NCBI RefSeq assembly: GCF_036785885.1
Contig: NC_092330.1
Location: forward strand, 19,874,525-19,938,524
Direction of reading: 5' to 3'
DNA length: 64,000 bases
Origin: Coffea arabica
Taxonomy: Eukaryota > Streptophyta > Magnoliopsida > Gentianales > Rubiaceae
The first letter of the stretch is position 1. Each line of letters starts with the position of its first letter. Of this stretch, positions 22,243 through 35,319 are shown one piece after another. A model generated the notes under the pieces. That model did no database searches, was not told where the DNA came from, and saw nothing but the letters and a program-made list of their open reading frames with translations. The position numbers were made by a program, and so were the translations under genes.

Positions 22243-22874
22243 GGGTGCGATCATACCAGCACTAATGCACCGGATCCCATCAGAACTTCGAAGTTAAGCG
22301 TGCTTGGGCGACAGTAGTACTAGGATGGGTGACCCTAGGCCGGTCAACGGGTCGGGTCTACACCCGGATCCGGATCGGATCCCTGAAATTTTTGCTGGTA
22401 TGGGTAGGGATTTAATTCCGTTATCCGGATCCGGATCCGTTTTTTCAAACAAAAAAACGGGTCGGATACGGAATATAGTATTCCGACCCGTACTAGACCC
22501 GGATCCGGATATAAATGATTTAATAATTTATAAAAAATATATATTATCAATATAATTTGATTAGGATGATGTATTTGAGTAAAATCAATTTGATTTATTT
22601 TCTTATTTGGTTTTTTCTTTGCTTTAGCTAGAAATTAGTTTACAAATATATCTTTTTCTCTTTTTTGTTAGAAATTATAAATTTTGGCAAATTTGTTCGG
22701 GTAGACCCGACCCGGATCCGAGACTCGCCGGGTCCGGATCCGGAACACCGAATAAAAGACCCGTCGGGTAAACGGGTCGGATCCGGGTCCGGGTCCGGAA
22801 TAAAGAATTCCGGCCCGGATCCGGCCCGTTGACACCCCTAGGTGACCCCCTGGGAAATCCTCGTGTTGCACCCC
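22243..22874 (+). pseudogene. 5S rRNA gene interrupted by hAT MITE
   Basis: 5S nt 1-93 at 22243-22335, nt 86-119 at 22841-22874. Confidence 0.93.
22336..22840 (+). mobile_element. hAT MITE, V type
   Basis: Target duplications 22328-22335 and 22841-22848. Confidence 0.91.
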
Positions 22875-23285
22875 TCCCTTTTTTGTTTCGAAATCCAAAT
22901 TTTCCCTTCGTTCTTTATGCTGTAGTAATTTAGCTCCGTCGGAACGATTGCTTTATATTTTGCTTCTCATCGAAGCATGAAGGCGGATCTGAAGGCGCGA
23001 GACAAGTCAGGAACGGTACGGCTGAATCGAAGCCCGGATCGTCGGTCAATGTTGTCGGCGCAAATGCATAAGCGCAAGCGTGAAGGATCAATTTCAGGAT
23101 AATTGAGAGTTGTGCGACGAGGGAAAAAAAAGGTGCAAAGCAACAAGAAAAAAATATAAAAGTAAATAAATAAAAGGATGAGAGGAAATTCATGAATTGA
23201 CGCTTAGAATGAATTCGGGTCCAGAAAAGCCAAACTGCTTCACAGGACGTGGCGGTTTAAAAGAATAAAGCGAAAGGAACATGGC

Positions 23286-23917
23286 GGGTGCGATCATACC
23301 AGCACTAATGCACCGGATCCCATCAGAACTTCGAAGTTAAGCGTGCTTGGGCGACAGTAGTACTAGGATGGGTGACCCTAGGCCGGTCAACGGGTCGGGT
23401 CTACACCCGGATCCGGATCGGATCCCTGAAATTTTTGCGGGTATGGGTAGGGATTTAATTCCGTTATCCGGATCCGGATCCGTTTTTTCAAACAAAAAAA
23501 CGGGTCGGATACGGAATATAGTATTCCGACCCGTATTAGAACCGGATCCGGATATAAATGATTTAATAATTTATAAAAAATATATATTATCAATATAATT
23601 TGATTAGGATGATGTATTTGAGTAAAATCAATTTGATTTATTTTCTTATTTGGTTTTTTCTTTGCATTAGCTAGAAATTTGTTTACAAATATATCTTTTT
23701 CTCTTTTTTGTTAGAAATTATAAATTTCGGCAAATTTGTTCGGGTAGACCCGACCCGGATCCGAGACTCGCCGGGTCCGGATCCGGAACACCGAATAAAA
23801 GACCCGTCGGGTAAACGGGTCGGCTCCGGGTCCGGGTCCGGAATAATGAATTCCGGCCCGGACCCGGCCCGTTGACACCCCTAGGTGACCCCCTGGGAAA
23901 TCCTCGTGTTGCACCCC
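23286..23917 (+). pseudogene. 5S rRNA gene interrupted by hAT MITE
   Basis: 5S nt 1-93 at 23286-23378, nt 86-119 at 23884-23917. Confidence 0.93.
23379..23883 (+). mobile_element. hAT MITE, E type
   Basis: Target duplications 23371-23378 and 23884-23891. Confidence 0.91.
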
Positions 23918-24330
23918 TCCCTTTTTTGTTTCGAAATCCAAATTTTCCCTTCGTTCTTTATGCTGTAGTAATTTAGCTCCGTCGGAACGATTGCTTTATA
24001 TTTTGCTTCTCATCGAAGCATGAAGGCGGATCTGAAGGCGCGAGACAAGTCAGGAACGGTACGGCTGGATCGAAGCCCGGTTCGTCGGTCAAAGTTGTCG
24101 GCGCAAATGTATAAGCGCAAGCGTGAAGGATCAATTTCAGGATAATTGAGAGTTGCGCGACGAGGGAAAAAAAAATGGTGCAAATCAACAAGAAAAAAAT
24201 GTAAAAGTAAATAAATAAAAGGATGAGGGGAAATTCTTGAATTGACGCTTAAAATGAATTCGGGTCCAGAAAAGCCACACTGCTTCACAGGACGGGGCAG
24301 TTTAAAAGAATAAAGCGAAAGGAACATGGC

Positions 24331-24962
24331 GGGTGCGATCATACCAGCACTAATGCACCGGATCCCATCAGAACTTCGAAGTTAAGCGTGCTTGGGCGAC
24401 AGTAGTACTAGGATGGGTGACCCTAGGCCGGTCAACGGGTCGGGTCTACACCCGGATCCGGATCGGATCCCTGAAATTTTTGCGGGTATGGGTAGGGATT
24501 TAATTCCGTTATCCGGATCCGGATCCGTTTTTTCAAACAAAAAAACGGGTCGGATACGGAATATAGTATTCCGACCCGTATTAGACCCGGATCCGGATAT
24601 AAATGATTTAATAATTTATAAAAAATATATATTATCAATATAATTTGATTAGGATGATGTATTTGAGTAAAATCAATTTGATTTATTTTCTTATTTGGTT
24701 TTTTCTTTGCATTAGCTAGAAATTTGTTTACAAATATATCTTTTTCTCTTTTTTGTTAGAAATTATAAATTTCGGCAAATTTGTTCGGGTAGACCCGACC
24801 CGGATCCGAGACTCGCCGGGTCCGGATCCGGAACACCGAATAAAAGACCCGTCGGGTAAACGGGTCGGCTCCGGGTCCGGGTCCGGAATAATGAATTCCG
24901 GCCCGGACCCGGCCCGTTGACACCCCTAGGTGACCCCCTGGGAAATCCTCGTGTTGCACCCC
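24331..24962 (+). pseudogene. 5S rRNA gene interrupted by hAT MITE
   Basis: 5S nt 1-93 at 24331-24423, nt 86-119 at 24929-24962. Confidence 0.93.
24424..24928 (+). mobile_element. hAT MITE, I type
   Basis: Target duplications 24416-24423 and 24929-24936. Confidence 0.91.
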
Positions 24963-25375
24963 TCCCTTTTTTGTTTCGAAATCCAAATTTTCCCTTCGTT
25001 CTTTATGCTGTAGTAATTTAGCTCCGTCGGAACGATTGCTTTATATTTTGCTTCTCATCGAAGCATGAAGGCGGATCTGAAGGCGCGAGACAAGTCAGGA
25101 ACGGTACGGCTGGATCGAAGCCCGGTTCGTCGGTCAAAGTTGTCGGCGCAAATGTATAAGCGCAAGCGTGAAGGATCAATTTCAGGATAATTGAGAGTTG
25201 CGCGACGAGGGAAAAAAAAATGGTGCAAATCAACAAGAAAAAAATGTAAAAGTAAATAAATAAAAGGATGAGGGGAAATTCTTGAATTGACGCTTAAAAT
25301 GAATTCGGGTCCAGAAAAGCCACACTGCTTCACAGGACGGGGCAGTTTAAAAGAATAAAGCGAAAGGAACATGGT

Positions 25376-25494
25376 GGGTGCGATCATACCAGCACTAATG
25401 CACCGGATCCCATCAGAACTCCGAAGTTAAGCGTGCTTGGGCGAGAGTAGTACTAGGATGGGTGACCCCCTGGGAAGTCCTCGTGTTGCACCCC
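25376..25494 (+). rRNA. 5S ribosomal RNA, intact
   Basis: Closes a V-E-I-P block. -1 base T. Confidence 0.96.
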
Positions 25495-25905
25495 TCCCTT
25501 TTTTGTTTCGAAATCCAAATTTCCCCTTCGTTCTTTATGCTGTAGTAATTTAGCTCCGTCGGAACGATTGCTTTATATTTTGCTTCTTATCGAAGCATGA
25601 AGGCGGATCTGAAGGCGCGAGACAAGTCAGGAACGGTACGGCTGGATCGAAGCCCGGATCGTCGGTCAAAGTTGTCGGCGCAAATGTATAAGCGCAAGCG
25701 TGAAGGATCAATTTCAGGATAATTGAGAGTTGTGCGACGAGGGAAAAAAAAGGTGCAAAGCAACAAGAAAAAAATATAAAAGTAAATAAATAAAAGGATG
25801 AGAGGAAATTCATGAATTGACGCTTAGAATGAATTCGGGTCCAGAAAAGCCAAACTGCTTCACAGGACGTGGCAGTTTAAAAGAATAAAGCGAAAGGAAC
25901 ATGGC

Positions 25906-26537
25906 GGGTGCGATCATACCAGCACTAATGCACCGGATCCCATCAGAACTTCGAAGTTAAGCGTGCTTGGGCGACAGTAGTACTAGGATGGGTGACCCTA
26001 GGCCGGTCAACGGGTCGGGTCTACACCCGGATCCGGATCGGATCCCTGAAATTTTTGCTGGTATGGGTAGGGATTTAATTCCGTTATCCGGATCCGGATC
26101 CGTTTTTTCAAACAAAAAAACGGGTCGGATACGGAATATAGTATTCCGACCCGTACTAGACCCGGATCCGGATATAAATGATTTAATAATTTATAAAAAA
26201 TATATATTATCAATATAATTTGATTAGGATGATGTATTTGAGTAAAATCAATTTGATTTATTTTCTTATTTGGTTTTTTCTTTGCTTTAGCTAGAAATTA
26301 GTTTACAAATATATCTTTTTCTCTTTTTTGTTAGAAATTATAAATTTTGGCAAATTTGTTCGGGTAGACCCGACCCGGATCCGAGACTCGCCGGGTCCGG
26401 ATCCGGAACACCGAATAAAAGACCCGTCGGGTAAACGGGTCGGATCCGGGTCCGGGTCCGGAATAAAGAATTCCGGCCCGGATCCGGCCCGTTGACACCC
26501 CTAGGTGACCCCCTGGGAAATCCTCGTGTTGCACCCC
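25906..26537 (+). pseudogene. 5S rRNA gene interrupted by hAT MITE
   Basis: 5S nt 1-93 at 25906-25998, nt 86-119 at 26504-26537. Confidence 0.93.
25999..26503 (+). mobile_element. hAT MITE, V type
   Basis: Target duplications 25991-25998 and 26504-26511. Confidence 0.91.
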
Positions 26538-26948
26538 TCCCTTTTTTGTTTCGAAATCCAAATTTTCCCTTCGTTCTTTATGCTGTAGTAATTTAGCTCC
26601 GTCGGAACGATTGCTTTATATTTTGCTTCTCATCGAAGCATGAAGGCGGATCTGAAGGCGCGAGACAAGTCAGGAACGGTACGGCTGAATCGAAGCCCGG
26701 ATCGTCGGTCAATGTTGTCGGCGCAAATGCATAAGCGCAAGCGTGAAGGATCAATTTCAGGATAATTGAGAGTTGTGCGACGAGGGAAAAAAAAGGTGCA
26801 AAGCAACAAGAAAAAAATATAAAAGTAAATAAATAAAAGGATGAGAGGAAATTCATGAATTGACGCTTAGAATGAATTCGGGTCCAGAAAAGCCAAACTG
26901 CTTCACAGGACGTGGCGGTTTAAAAGAATAAAGCGAAAGGAACATGGC

Positions 26949-27580
26949 GGGTGCGATCATACCAGCACTAATGCACCGGATCCCATCAGAACTTCGAAGT
27001 TAAGCGTGCTTGGGCGACAGTAGTACTAGGATGGGTGACCCTAGGCCGGTCAACGGGTCGGGTCTACACCCGGATCCGGATCGGATCCCTGAAATTTTTG
27101 CGGGTATGGGTAGGGATTTAATTCCGTTATCCGGATCCGGATCCGTTTTTTCAAACAAAAAAACGGGTCGGATACGGAATATAGTATTCCGACCCGTATT
27201 AGAACCGGATCCGGATATAAATGATTTAATAATTTATAAAAAATATATATTATCAATATAATTTGATTAGGATGATGTATTTGAGTAAAATCAATTTGAT
27301 TTATTTTCTTATTTGGTTTTTTCTTTGCATTAGCTAGAAATTTGTTTACAAATATATCTTTTTCTCTTTTTTGTTAGAAATTATAAATTTCGGCAAATTT
27401 GTTCGGGTAGACCCGACCCGGATCCGAGACTCGCCGGGTCCGGATCCGGAACACCGAATAAAAGACCCGTCGGGTAAACGGGTCGGCTCCGGGTCCGGGT
27501 CCGGAATAATGAATTCCGGCCCGGACCCGGCCCGTTGACACCCCTAGGTGACCCCCTGGGAAATCCTCGTGTTGCACCCC
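26949..27580 (+). pseudogene. 5S rRNA gene interrupted by hAT MITE
   Basis: 5S nt 1-93 at 26949-27041, nt 86-119 at 27547-27580. Confidence 0.93.
27042..27546 (+). mobile_element. hAT MITE, E type
   Basis: Target duplications 27034-27041 and 27547-27554. Confidence 0.91.
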
Positions 27581-27993
27581 TCCCTTTTTTGTTTCGAAAT
27601 CCAAATTTTCCCTTCGTTCTTTATGCTGTAGTAATTTAGCTCCGTCGGAACGATTGCTTTATATTTTGCTTCTCATCGAAGCATGAAGGCGGATCTGAAG
27701 GCGCGAGACAAGTCAGGAACGGTACGGCTGGATCGAAGCCCGGTTCGTCGGTCAAAGTTGTCGGCGCAAATGTATAAGCGCAAGCGTGAAGGATCAATTT
27801 CAGGATAATTGAGAGTTGCGCGACGAGGGAAAAAAAAATGGTGCAAATCAACAAGAAAAAAATGTAAAAGTAAATAAATAAAAGGATGAGGGGAAATTCT
27901 TGAATTGACGCTTAAAATGAATTCGGGTCCAGAAAAGCCACACTGCTTCACAGGACGGGGCAGTTTAAAAGAATAAAGCGAAAGGAACATGGC

Positions 27994-28625
27994 GGGTGCG
28001 ATCATACCAGCACTAATGCACCGGATCCCATCAGAACTTCGAAGTTAAGCGTGCTTGGGCGACAGTAGTACTAGGATGGGTGACCCTAGGCCGGTCAACG
28101 GGTCGGGTCTACACCCGGATCCGGATCGGATCCCTGAAATTTTTGCGGGTATGGGTAGGGATTTAATTCCGTTATCCGGATCCGGATCCGTTTTTTCAAA
28201 CAAAAAAACGGGTCGGATACGGAATATAGTATTCCGACCCGTATTAGACCCGGATCCGGATATAAATGATTTAATAATTTATAAAAAATATATATTATCA
28301 ATATAATTTGATTAGGATGATGTATTTGAGTAAAATCAATTTGATTTATTTTCTTATTTGGTTTTTTCTTTGCATTAGCTAGAAATTTGTTTACAAATAT
28401 ATCTTTTTCTCTTTTTTGTTAGAAATTATAAATTTCGGCAAATTTGTTCGGGTAGACCCGACCCGGATCCGAGACTCGCCGGGTCCGGATCCGGAACACC
28501 GAATAAAAGACCCGTCGGGTAAACGGGTCGGCTCCGGGTCCGGGTCCGGAATAATGAATTCCGGCCCGGACCCGGCCCGTTGACACCCCTAGGTGACCCC
28601 CTGGGAAATCCTCGTGTTGCACCCC
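27994..28625 (+). pseudogene. 5S rRNA gene interrupted by hAT MITE
   Basis: 5S nt 1-93 at 27994-28086, nt 86-119 at 28592-28625. Confidence 0.93.
28087..28591 (+). mobile_element. hAT MITE, I type
   Basis: Target duplications 28079-28086 and 28592-28599. Confidence 0.91.
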
Positions 28626-29038
28626 TCCCTTTTTTGTTTCGAAATCCAAATTTTCCCTTCGTTCTTTATGCTGTAGTAATTTAGCTCCGTCGGAACGATT
28701 GCTTTATATTTTGCTTCTCATCGAAGCATGAAGGCGGATCTGAAGGCGCGAGACAAGTCAGGAACGGTACGGCTGGATCGAAGCCCGGTTCGTCGGTCAA
28801 AGTTGTCGGCGCAAATGTATAAGCGCAAGCGTGAAGGATCAATTTCAGGATAATTGAGAGTTGCGCGACGAGGGAAAAAAAAATGGTGCAAATCAACAAG
28901 AAAAAAATGTAAAAGTAAATAAATAAAAGGATGAGGGGAAATTCTTGAATTGACGCTTAAAATGAATTCGGGTCCAGAAAAGCCACACTGCTTCACAGGA
29001 CGGGGCAGTTTAAAAGAATAAAGCGAAAGGAACATGGT

Positions 29039-29157
29039 GGGTGCGATCATACCAGCACTAATGCACCGGATCCCATCAGAACTCCGAAGTTAAGCGTGCT
29101 TGGGCGAGAGTAGTACTAGGATGGGTGACCCCCTGGGAAGTCCTCGTGTTGCACCCC
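29039..29157 (+). rRNA. 5S ribosomal RNA, intact
   Basis: Closes a V-E-I-P block. -1 base T. Confidence 0.96.
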
Positions 29158-29568
29158 TCCCTTTTTTGTTTCGAAATCCAAATTTCCCCTTCGTTCTTTA
29201 TGCTGTAGTAATTTAGCTCCGTCGGAACGATTGCTTTATATTTTGCTTCTTATCGAAGCATGAAGGCGGATCTGAAGGCGCGAGACAAGTCAGGAACGGT
29301 ACGGCTGGATCGAAGCCCGGATCGTCGGTCAAAGTTGTCGGCGCAAATGTATAAGCGCAAGCGTGAAGGATCAATTTCAGGATAATTGAGAGTTGTGCGA
29401 CGAGGGAAAAAAAAGGTGCAAAGCAACAAGAAAAAAATATAAAAGTAAATAAATAAAAGGATGAGAGGAAATTCATGAATTGACGCTTAGAATGAATTCG
29501 GGTCCAGAAAAGCCAAACTGCTTCACAGGACGTGGCAGTTTAAAAGAATAAAGCGAAAGGAACATGGC

Positions 29569-30200
29569 GGGTGCGATCATACCAGCACTAATGCACCGGA
29601 TCCCATCAGAACTTCGAAGTTAAGCGTGCTTGGGCGACAGTAGTACTAGGATGGGTGACCCTAGGCCGGTCAACGGGTCGGGTCTACACCCGGATCCGGA
29701 TCGGATCCCTGAAATTTTTGCTGGTATGGGTAGGGATTTAATTCCGTTATCCGGATCCGGATCCGTTTTTTCAAACAAAAAAACGGGTCGGATACGGAAT
29801 ATAGTATTCCGACCCGTACTAGACCCGGATCCGGATATAAATGATTTAATAATTTATAAAAAATATATATTATCAATATAATTTGATTAGGATGATGTAT
29901 TTGAGTAAAATCAATTTGATTTATTTTCTTATTTGGTTTTTTCTTTGCTTTAGCTAGAAATTAGTTTACAAATATATCTTTTTCTCTTTTTTGTTAGAAA
30001 TTATAAATTTTGGCAAATTTGTTCGGGTAGACCCGACCCGGATCCGAGACTCGCCGGGTCCGGATCCGGAACACCGAATAAAAGACCCGTCGGGTAAACG
30101 GGTCGGATCCGGGTCCGGGTCCGGAATAAAGAATTCCGGCCCGGATCCGGCCCGTTGACACCCCTAGGTGACCCCCTGGGAAATCCTCGTGTTGCACCCC
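29569..30200 (+). pseudogene. 5S rRNA gene interrupted by hAT MITE
   Basis: 5S nt 1-93 at 29569-29661, nt 86-119 at 30167-30200. Confidence 0.93.
29662..30166 (+). mobile_element. hAT MITE, V type
   Basis: Target duplications 29654-29661 and 30167-30174. Confidence 0.91.
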
Positions 30201-30611
30201 TCCCTTTTTTGTTTCGAAATCCAAATTTTCCCTTCGTTCTTTATGCTGTAGTAATTTAGCTCCGTCGGAACGATTGCTTTATATTTTGCTTCTCATCGAA
30301 GCATGAAGGCGGATCTGAAGGCGCGAGACAAGTCAGGAACGGTACGGCTGAATCGAAGCCCGGATCGTCGGTCAATGTTGTCGGCGCAAATGCATAAGCG
30401 CAAGCGTGAAGGATCAATTTCAGGATAATTGAGAGTTGTGCGACGAGGGAAAAAAAAGGTGCAAAGCAACAAGAAAAAAATATAAAAGTAAATAAATAAA
30501 AGGATGAGAGGAAATTCATGAATTGACGCTTAGAATGAATTCGGGTCCAGAAAAGCCAAACTGCTTCACAGGACGTGGCGGTTTAAAAGAATAAAGCGAA
30601 AGGAACATGGC

Positions 30612-31243
30612 GGGTGCGATCATACCAGCACTAATGCACCGGATCCCATCAGAACTTCGAAGTTAAGCGTGCTTGGGCGACAGTAGTACTAGGATGGGTG
30701 ACCCTAGGCCGGTCAACGGGTCGGGTCTACACCCGGATCCGGATCGGATCCCTGAAATTTTTGCGGGTATGGGTAGGGATTTAATTCCGTTATCCGGATC
30801 CGGATCCGTTTTTTCAAACAAAAAAACGGGTCGGATACGGAATATAGTATTCCGACCCGTATTAGACCCGGATCCGGATATAAATGATTTAATAATTTAT
30901 AAAAAATATATATTATCAATATAATTTGATTAGGATGATGTATTTGAGTAAAATCAATTTGATTTATTTTCTTATTTGGTTTTTTCTTTGCATTAGCTAG
31001 AAATTTGTTTACAAATATATCTTTTTCTCTTTTTTGTTAGAAATTATAAATTTCGGCAAATTTGTTCGGGTAGACCCGACCCGGATCCGAGACTCGCCGG
31101 GTCCGGATCCGGAACACCGAATAAAAGACCCGTCGGGTAAACGGGTCGGCTCCGGGTCCGGGTCCGGAATAATGAATTCCGGCCCGGACCCGGCCCGTTG
31201 ACACCCCTAGGTGACCCCCTGGGAAATCCTCGTGTTGCACCCC
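30612..31243 (+). pseudogene. 5S rRNA gene interrupted by hAT MITE
   Basis: 5S nt 1-93 at 30612-30704, nt 86-119 at 31210-31243. Confidence 0.93.
30705..31209 (+). mobile_element. hAT MITE, I type
   Basis: I type in the slot usually held by E. Target duplications 30697-30704 and 31210-31217. Confidence 0.91.
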
Positions 31244-31656
31244 TCCCTTTTTTGTTTCGAAATCCAAATTTTCCCTTCGTTCTTTATGCTGTAGTAATTT
31301 AGCTCCGTCGGAACGATTGCTTTATATTTTGCTTCTCATCGAAGCATGAAGGCGGATCTGAAGGCGCGAGACAAGTCAGGAACGGTACGGCTGGATCGAA
31401 GCCCGGTTCGTCGGTCAAAGTTGTCGGCGCAAATGTATAAGCGCAAGCGTGAAGGATCAATTTCAGGATAATTGAGAGTTGCGCGACGAGGGAAAAAAAA
31501 ATGGTGCAAATCAACAAGAAAAAAATGTAAAAGTAAATAAATAAAAGGATGAGGGGAAATTCTTGAATTGACGCTTAAAATGAATTCGGGTCCAGAAAAG
31601 CCACACTGCTTCACAGGACGGGGCAGTTTAAAAGAATAAAGCGAAAGGAACATGGC

Positions 31657-32288
31657 GGGTGCGATCATACCAGCACTAATGCACCGGATCCCATCAGAAC
31701 TTCGAAGTTAAGCGTGCTTGGGCGACAGTAGTACTAGGATGGGTGACCCTAGGCCGGTCAACGGGTCGGGTCTACACCCGGATCCGGATCGGATCCCTGA
31801 AATTTTTGCGGGTATGGGTAGGGATTTAATTCCGTTATCCGGATCCGGATCCGTTTTTTCAAACAAAAAAACGGGTCGGATACGGAATATAGTATTCCGA
31901 CCCGTATTAGACCCGGATCCGGATATAAATGATTTAATAATTTATAAAAAATATATATTATCAATATAATTTGATTAGGATGATGTATTTGAGTAAAATC
32001 AATTTGATTTATTTTCTTATTTGGTTTTTTCTTTGCATTAGCTAGAAATTTGTTTACAAATATATCTTTTTCTCTTTTTTGTTAGAAATTATAAATTTCG
32101 GCAAATTTGTTCGGGTAGACCCGACCCGGATCCGAGACTCGCCGGGTCCGGATCCGGAACACCGAATAAAAGACCCGTCGGGTAAACGGGTCGGCTCCGG
32201 GTCCGGGTCCGGAATAATGAATTCCGGCCCGGACCCGGCCCGTTGACACCCCTAGGTGACCCCCTGGGAAATCCTCGTGTTGCACCCC
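31657..32288 (+). pseudogene. 5S rRNA gene interrupted by hAT MITE
   Basis: 5S nt 1-93 at 31657-31749, nt 86-119 at 32255-32288. Confidence 0.93.
31750..32254 (+). mobile_element. hAT MITE, I type
   Basis: Target duplications 31742-31749 and 32255-32262. Confidence 0.91.
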
Positions 32289-32701
32289 TCCCTTTTTTGT
32301 TTCGAAATCCAAATTTTCCCTTCGTTCTTTATGCTGTAGTAATTTAGCTCCGTCGGAACGATTGCTTTATATTTTGCTTCTCATCGAAGCATGAAGGCGG
32401 ATCTGAAGGCGCGAGACAAGTCAGGAACGGTACGGCTGGATCGAAGCCCGGTTCGTCGGTCAAAGTTGTCGGCGCAAATGTATAAGCGCAAGCGTGAAGG
32501 ATCAATTTCAGGATAATTGAGAGTTGCGCGACGAGGGAAAAAAAAATGGTGCAAATCAACAAGAAAAAAATGTAAAAGTAAATAAATAAAAGGATGAGGG
32601 GAAATTCTTGAATTGACGCTTAAAATGAATTCGGGTCCAGAAAAGCCACACTGCTTCACAGGACGGGGCAGTTTAAAAGAATAAAGCGAAAGGAACATGG
32701 T

Positions 32702-32820
32702 GGGTGCGATCATACCAGCACTAATGCACCGGATCCCATCAGAACTCCGAAGTTAAGCGTGCTTGGGCGAGAGTAGTACTAGGATGGGTGACCCCCTGGG
32801 AAGTCCTCGTGTTGCACCCC
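32702..32820 (+). rRNA. 5S ribosomal RNA, intact
   Basis: Closes a V-I-I-P block. -1 base T. The K spacer after it has a private G-to-A change at 33183. Confidence 0.96.
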
Positions 32821-33231
32821 TCCCTTTTTTGTTTCGAAATCCAAATTTCCCCTTCGTTCTTTATGCTGTAGTAATTTAGCTCCGTCGGAACGATTGCTTT
32901 ATATTTTGCTTCTTATCGAAGCATGAAGGCGGATCTGAAGGCGCGAGACAAGTCAGGAACGGTACGGCTGGATCGAAGCCCGGATCGTCGGTCAAAGTTG
33001 TCGGCGCAAATGTATAAGCGCAAGCGTGAAGGATCAATTTCAGGATAATTGAGAGTTGTGCGACGAGGGAAAAAAAAGGTGCAAAGCAACAAGAAAAAAA
33101 TATAAAAGTAAATAAATAAAAGGATGAGAGGAAATTCATGAATTGACGCTTAGAATGAATTCGGGTCCAGAAAAGCCAAACTACTTCACAGGACGTGGCA
33201 GTTTAAAAGAATAAAGCGAAAGGAACATGGC

Positions 33232-33863
33232 GGGTGCGATCATACCAGCACTAATGCACCGGATCCCATCAGAACTTCGAAGTTAAGCGTGCTTGGGCGA
33301 CAGTAGTACTAGGATGGGTGACCCTAGGCCGGTCAACGGGTCGGGTCTACACCCGGATCCGGATCGGATCCCTGAAATTTTTGCTGGTATGGGTAGGGAT
33401 TTAATTCCGTTATCCGGATCCGGATCCGTTTTTTCAAACAAAAAAACGGGTCGGATACGGAATATAGTATTCCGACCCGTACTAGACCCGGATCCGGATA
33501 TAAATGATTTAATAATTTATAAAAAATATATATTATCAATATAATTTGATTAGGATGATGTATTTGAGTAAAATCAATTTGATTTATTTTCTTATTTGGT
33601 TTTTTCTTTGCTTTAGCTAGAAATTAGTTTACAAATATATCTTTTTCTCTTTTTTGTTAGAAATTATAAATTTTGGCAAATTTGTTCGGGTAGACCCGAC
33701 CCGGATCCGAGACTCGCCGGGTCCGGATCCGGAACACCGAATAAAAGACCCGTCGGGTAAACGGGTCGGATCCGGGTCCGGGTCCGGAATAAAGAATTCC
33801 GGCCCGGATCCGGCCCGTTGACACCCCTAGGTGACCCCCTGGGAAATCCTCGTGTTGCACCCC
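33232..33863 (+). pseudogene. 5S rRNA gene interrupted by hAT MITE
   Basis: 5S nt 1-93 at 33232-33324, nt 86-119 at 33830-33863. Confidence 0.93.
33325..33829 (+). mobile_element. hAT MITE, V type
   Basis: Target duplications 33317-33324 and 33830-33837. Confidence 0.91.
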
Positions 33864-34274
33864 TCCCTTTTTTGTTTCGAAATCCAAATTTTCCCTTCGT
33901 TCTTTATGCTGTAGTAATTTAGCTCCGTCGGAACGATTGCTTTATATTTTGCTTCTCATCGAAGCATGAAGGCGGATCTGAAGGCGCGAGACAAGTCAGG
34001 AACGGTACGGCTGAATCGAAGCCCGGATCGTCGGTCAATGTTGTCGGCGCAAATGCATAAGCGCAAGCGTGAAGGATCAATTTCAGGATAATTGAGAGTT
34101 GTGCGACGAGGGAAAAAAAAGGTGCAAAGCAACAAGAAAAAAATATAAAAGTAAATAAATAAAAGGATGAGAGGAAATTCATGAATTGACGCTTAGAATG
34201 AATTCGGGTCCAGAAAAGCCAAACTGCTTCACAGGACGTGGCGGTTTAAAAGAATAAAGCGAAAGGAACATGGC

Positions 34275-34906
34275 GGGTGCGATCATACCAGCACTAATGC
34301 ACCGGATCCCATCAGAACTTCGAAGTTAAGCGTGCTTGGGCGACAGTAGTACTAGGATGGGTGACCCTAGGCCGGTCAACGGGTCGGGTCTACACCCGGA
34401 TCCGGATCGGATCCCTGAAATTTTTGCGGGTATGGGTAGGGATTTAATTCCGTTATCCGGATCCGGATCCGTTTTTTCAAACAAAAAAACGGGTCGGATA
34501 CGGAATATAGTATTCCGACCCGTATTAGACCCGGATCCGGATATAAATGATTTAATAATTTATAAAAAATATATATTATCAATATAATTTGATTAGGATG
34601 ATGTATTTGAGTAAAATCAATTTGATTTATTTTCTTATTTGGTTTTTTCTTTGCATTAGCTAGAAATTTGTTTACAAATATATCTTTTTCTCTTTTTTGT
34701 TAGAAATTATAAATTTCGGCAAATTTGTTCGGGTAGACCCGACCCGGATCCGAGACTCGCCGGGTCCGGATCCGGAACACCGAATAAAAGACCCGTCGGG
34801 TAAACGGGTCGGCTCCGGGTCCGGGTCCGGAATAATGAATTCCGGCCCGGACCCGGCCCGTTGACACCCCTAGGTGACCCCCTGGGAAATCCTCGTGTTG
34901 CACCCC
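34275..34906 (+). pseudogene. 5S rRNA gene interrupted by hAT MITE
   Basis: 5S nt 1-93 at 34275-34367, nt 86-119 at 34873-34906. Confidence 0.93.
34368..34872 (+). mobile_element. hAT MITE, I type
   Basis: Target duplications 34360-34367 and 34873-34880. Confidence 0.91.
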
Positions 34907-35319
34907 TCCCTTTTTTGTTTCGAAATCCAAATTTTCCCTTCGTTCTTTATGCTGTAGTAATTTAGCTCCGTCGGAACGATTGCTTTATATTTTGCTTCTC
35001 ATCGAAGCATGAAGGCGGATCTGAAGGCGCGAGACAAGTCAGGAACGGTACGGCTGGATCGAAGCCCGGTTCGTCGGTCAAAGTTGTCGGCGCAAATGTA
35101 TAAGCGCAAGCGTGAAGGATCAATTTCAGGATAATTGAGAGTTGCGCGACGAGGGAAAAAAAAATGGTGCAAATCAACAAGAAAAAAATGTAAAAGTAAA
35201 TAAATAAAAGGATGAGGGGAAATTCTTGAATTGACGCTTAAAATGAATTCGGGTCCAGAAAAGCCACACTGCTTCACAGGACGGGGCAGTTTAAAAGAAT
35301 AAAGCGAAAGGAACATGGC

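Larger units (their letters stand above)
22243..25905 (+). repeat. Higher-order block V-E-I-P, 3663 bp
   Basis: Genes at 22243, 23286, 24331 and 25376. Confidence 0.9.
25906..29568 (+). repeat. Higher-order block V-E-I-P, 3663 bp
   Basis: Genes at 25906, 26949, 27994 and 29039. Confidence 0.9.
29569..33231 (+). repeat. Higher-order block V-I-I-P, 3663 bp
   Basis: Same length as V-E-I-P, but the second gene is of subtype I. Confidence 0.9.
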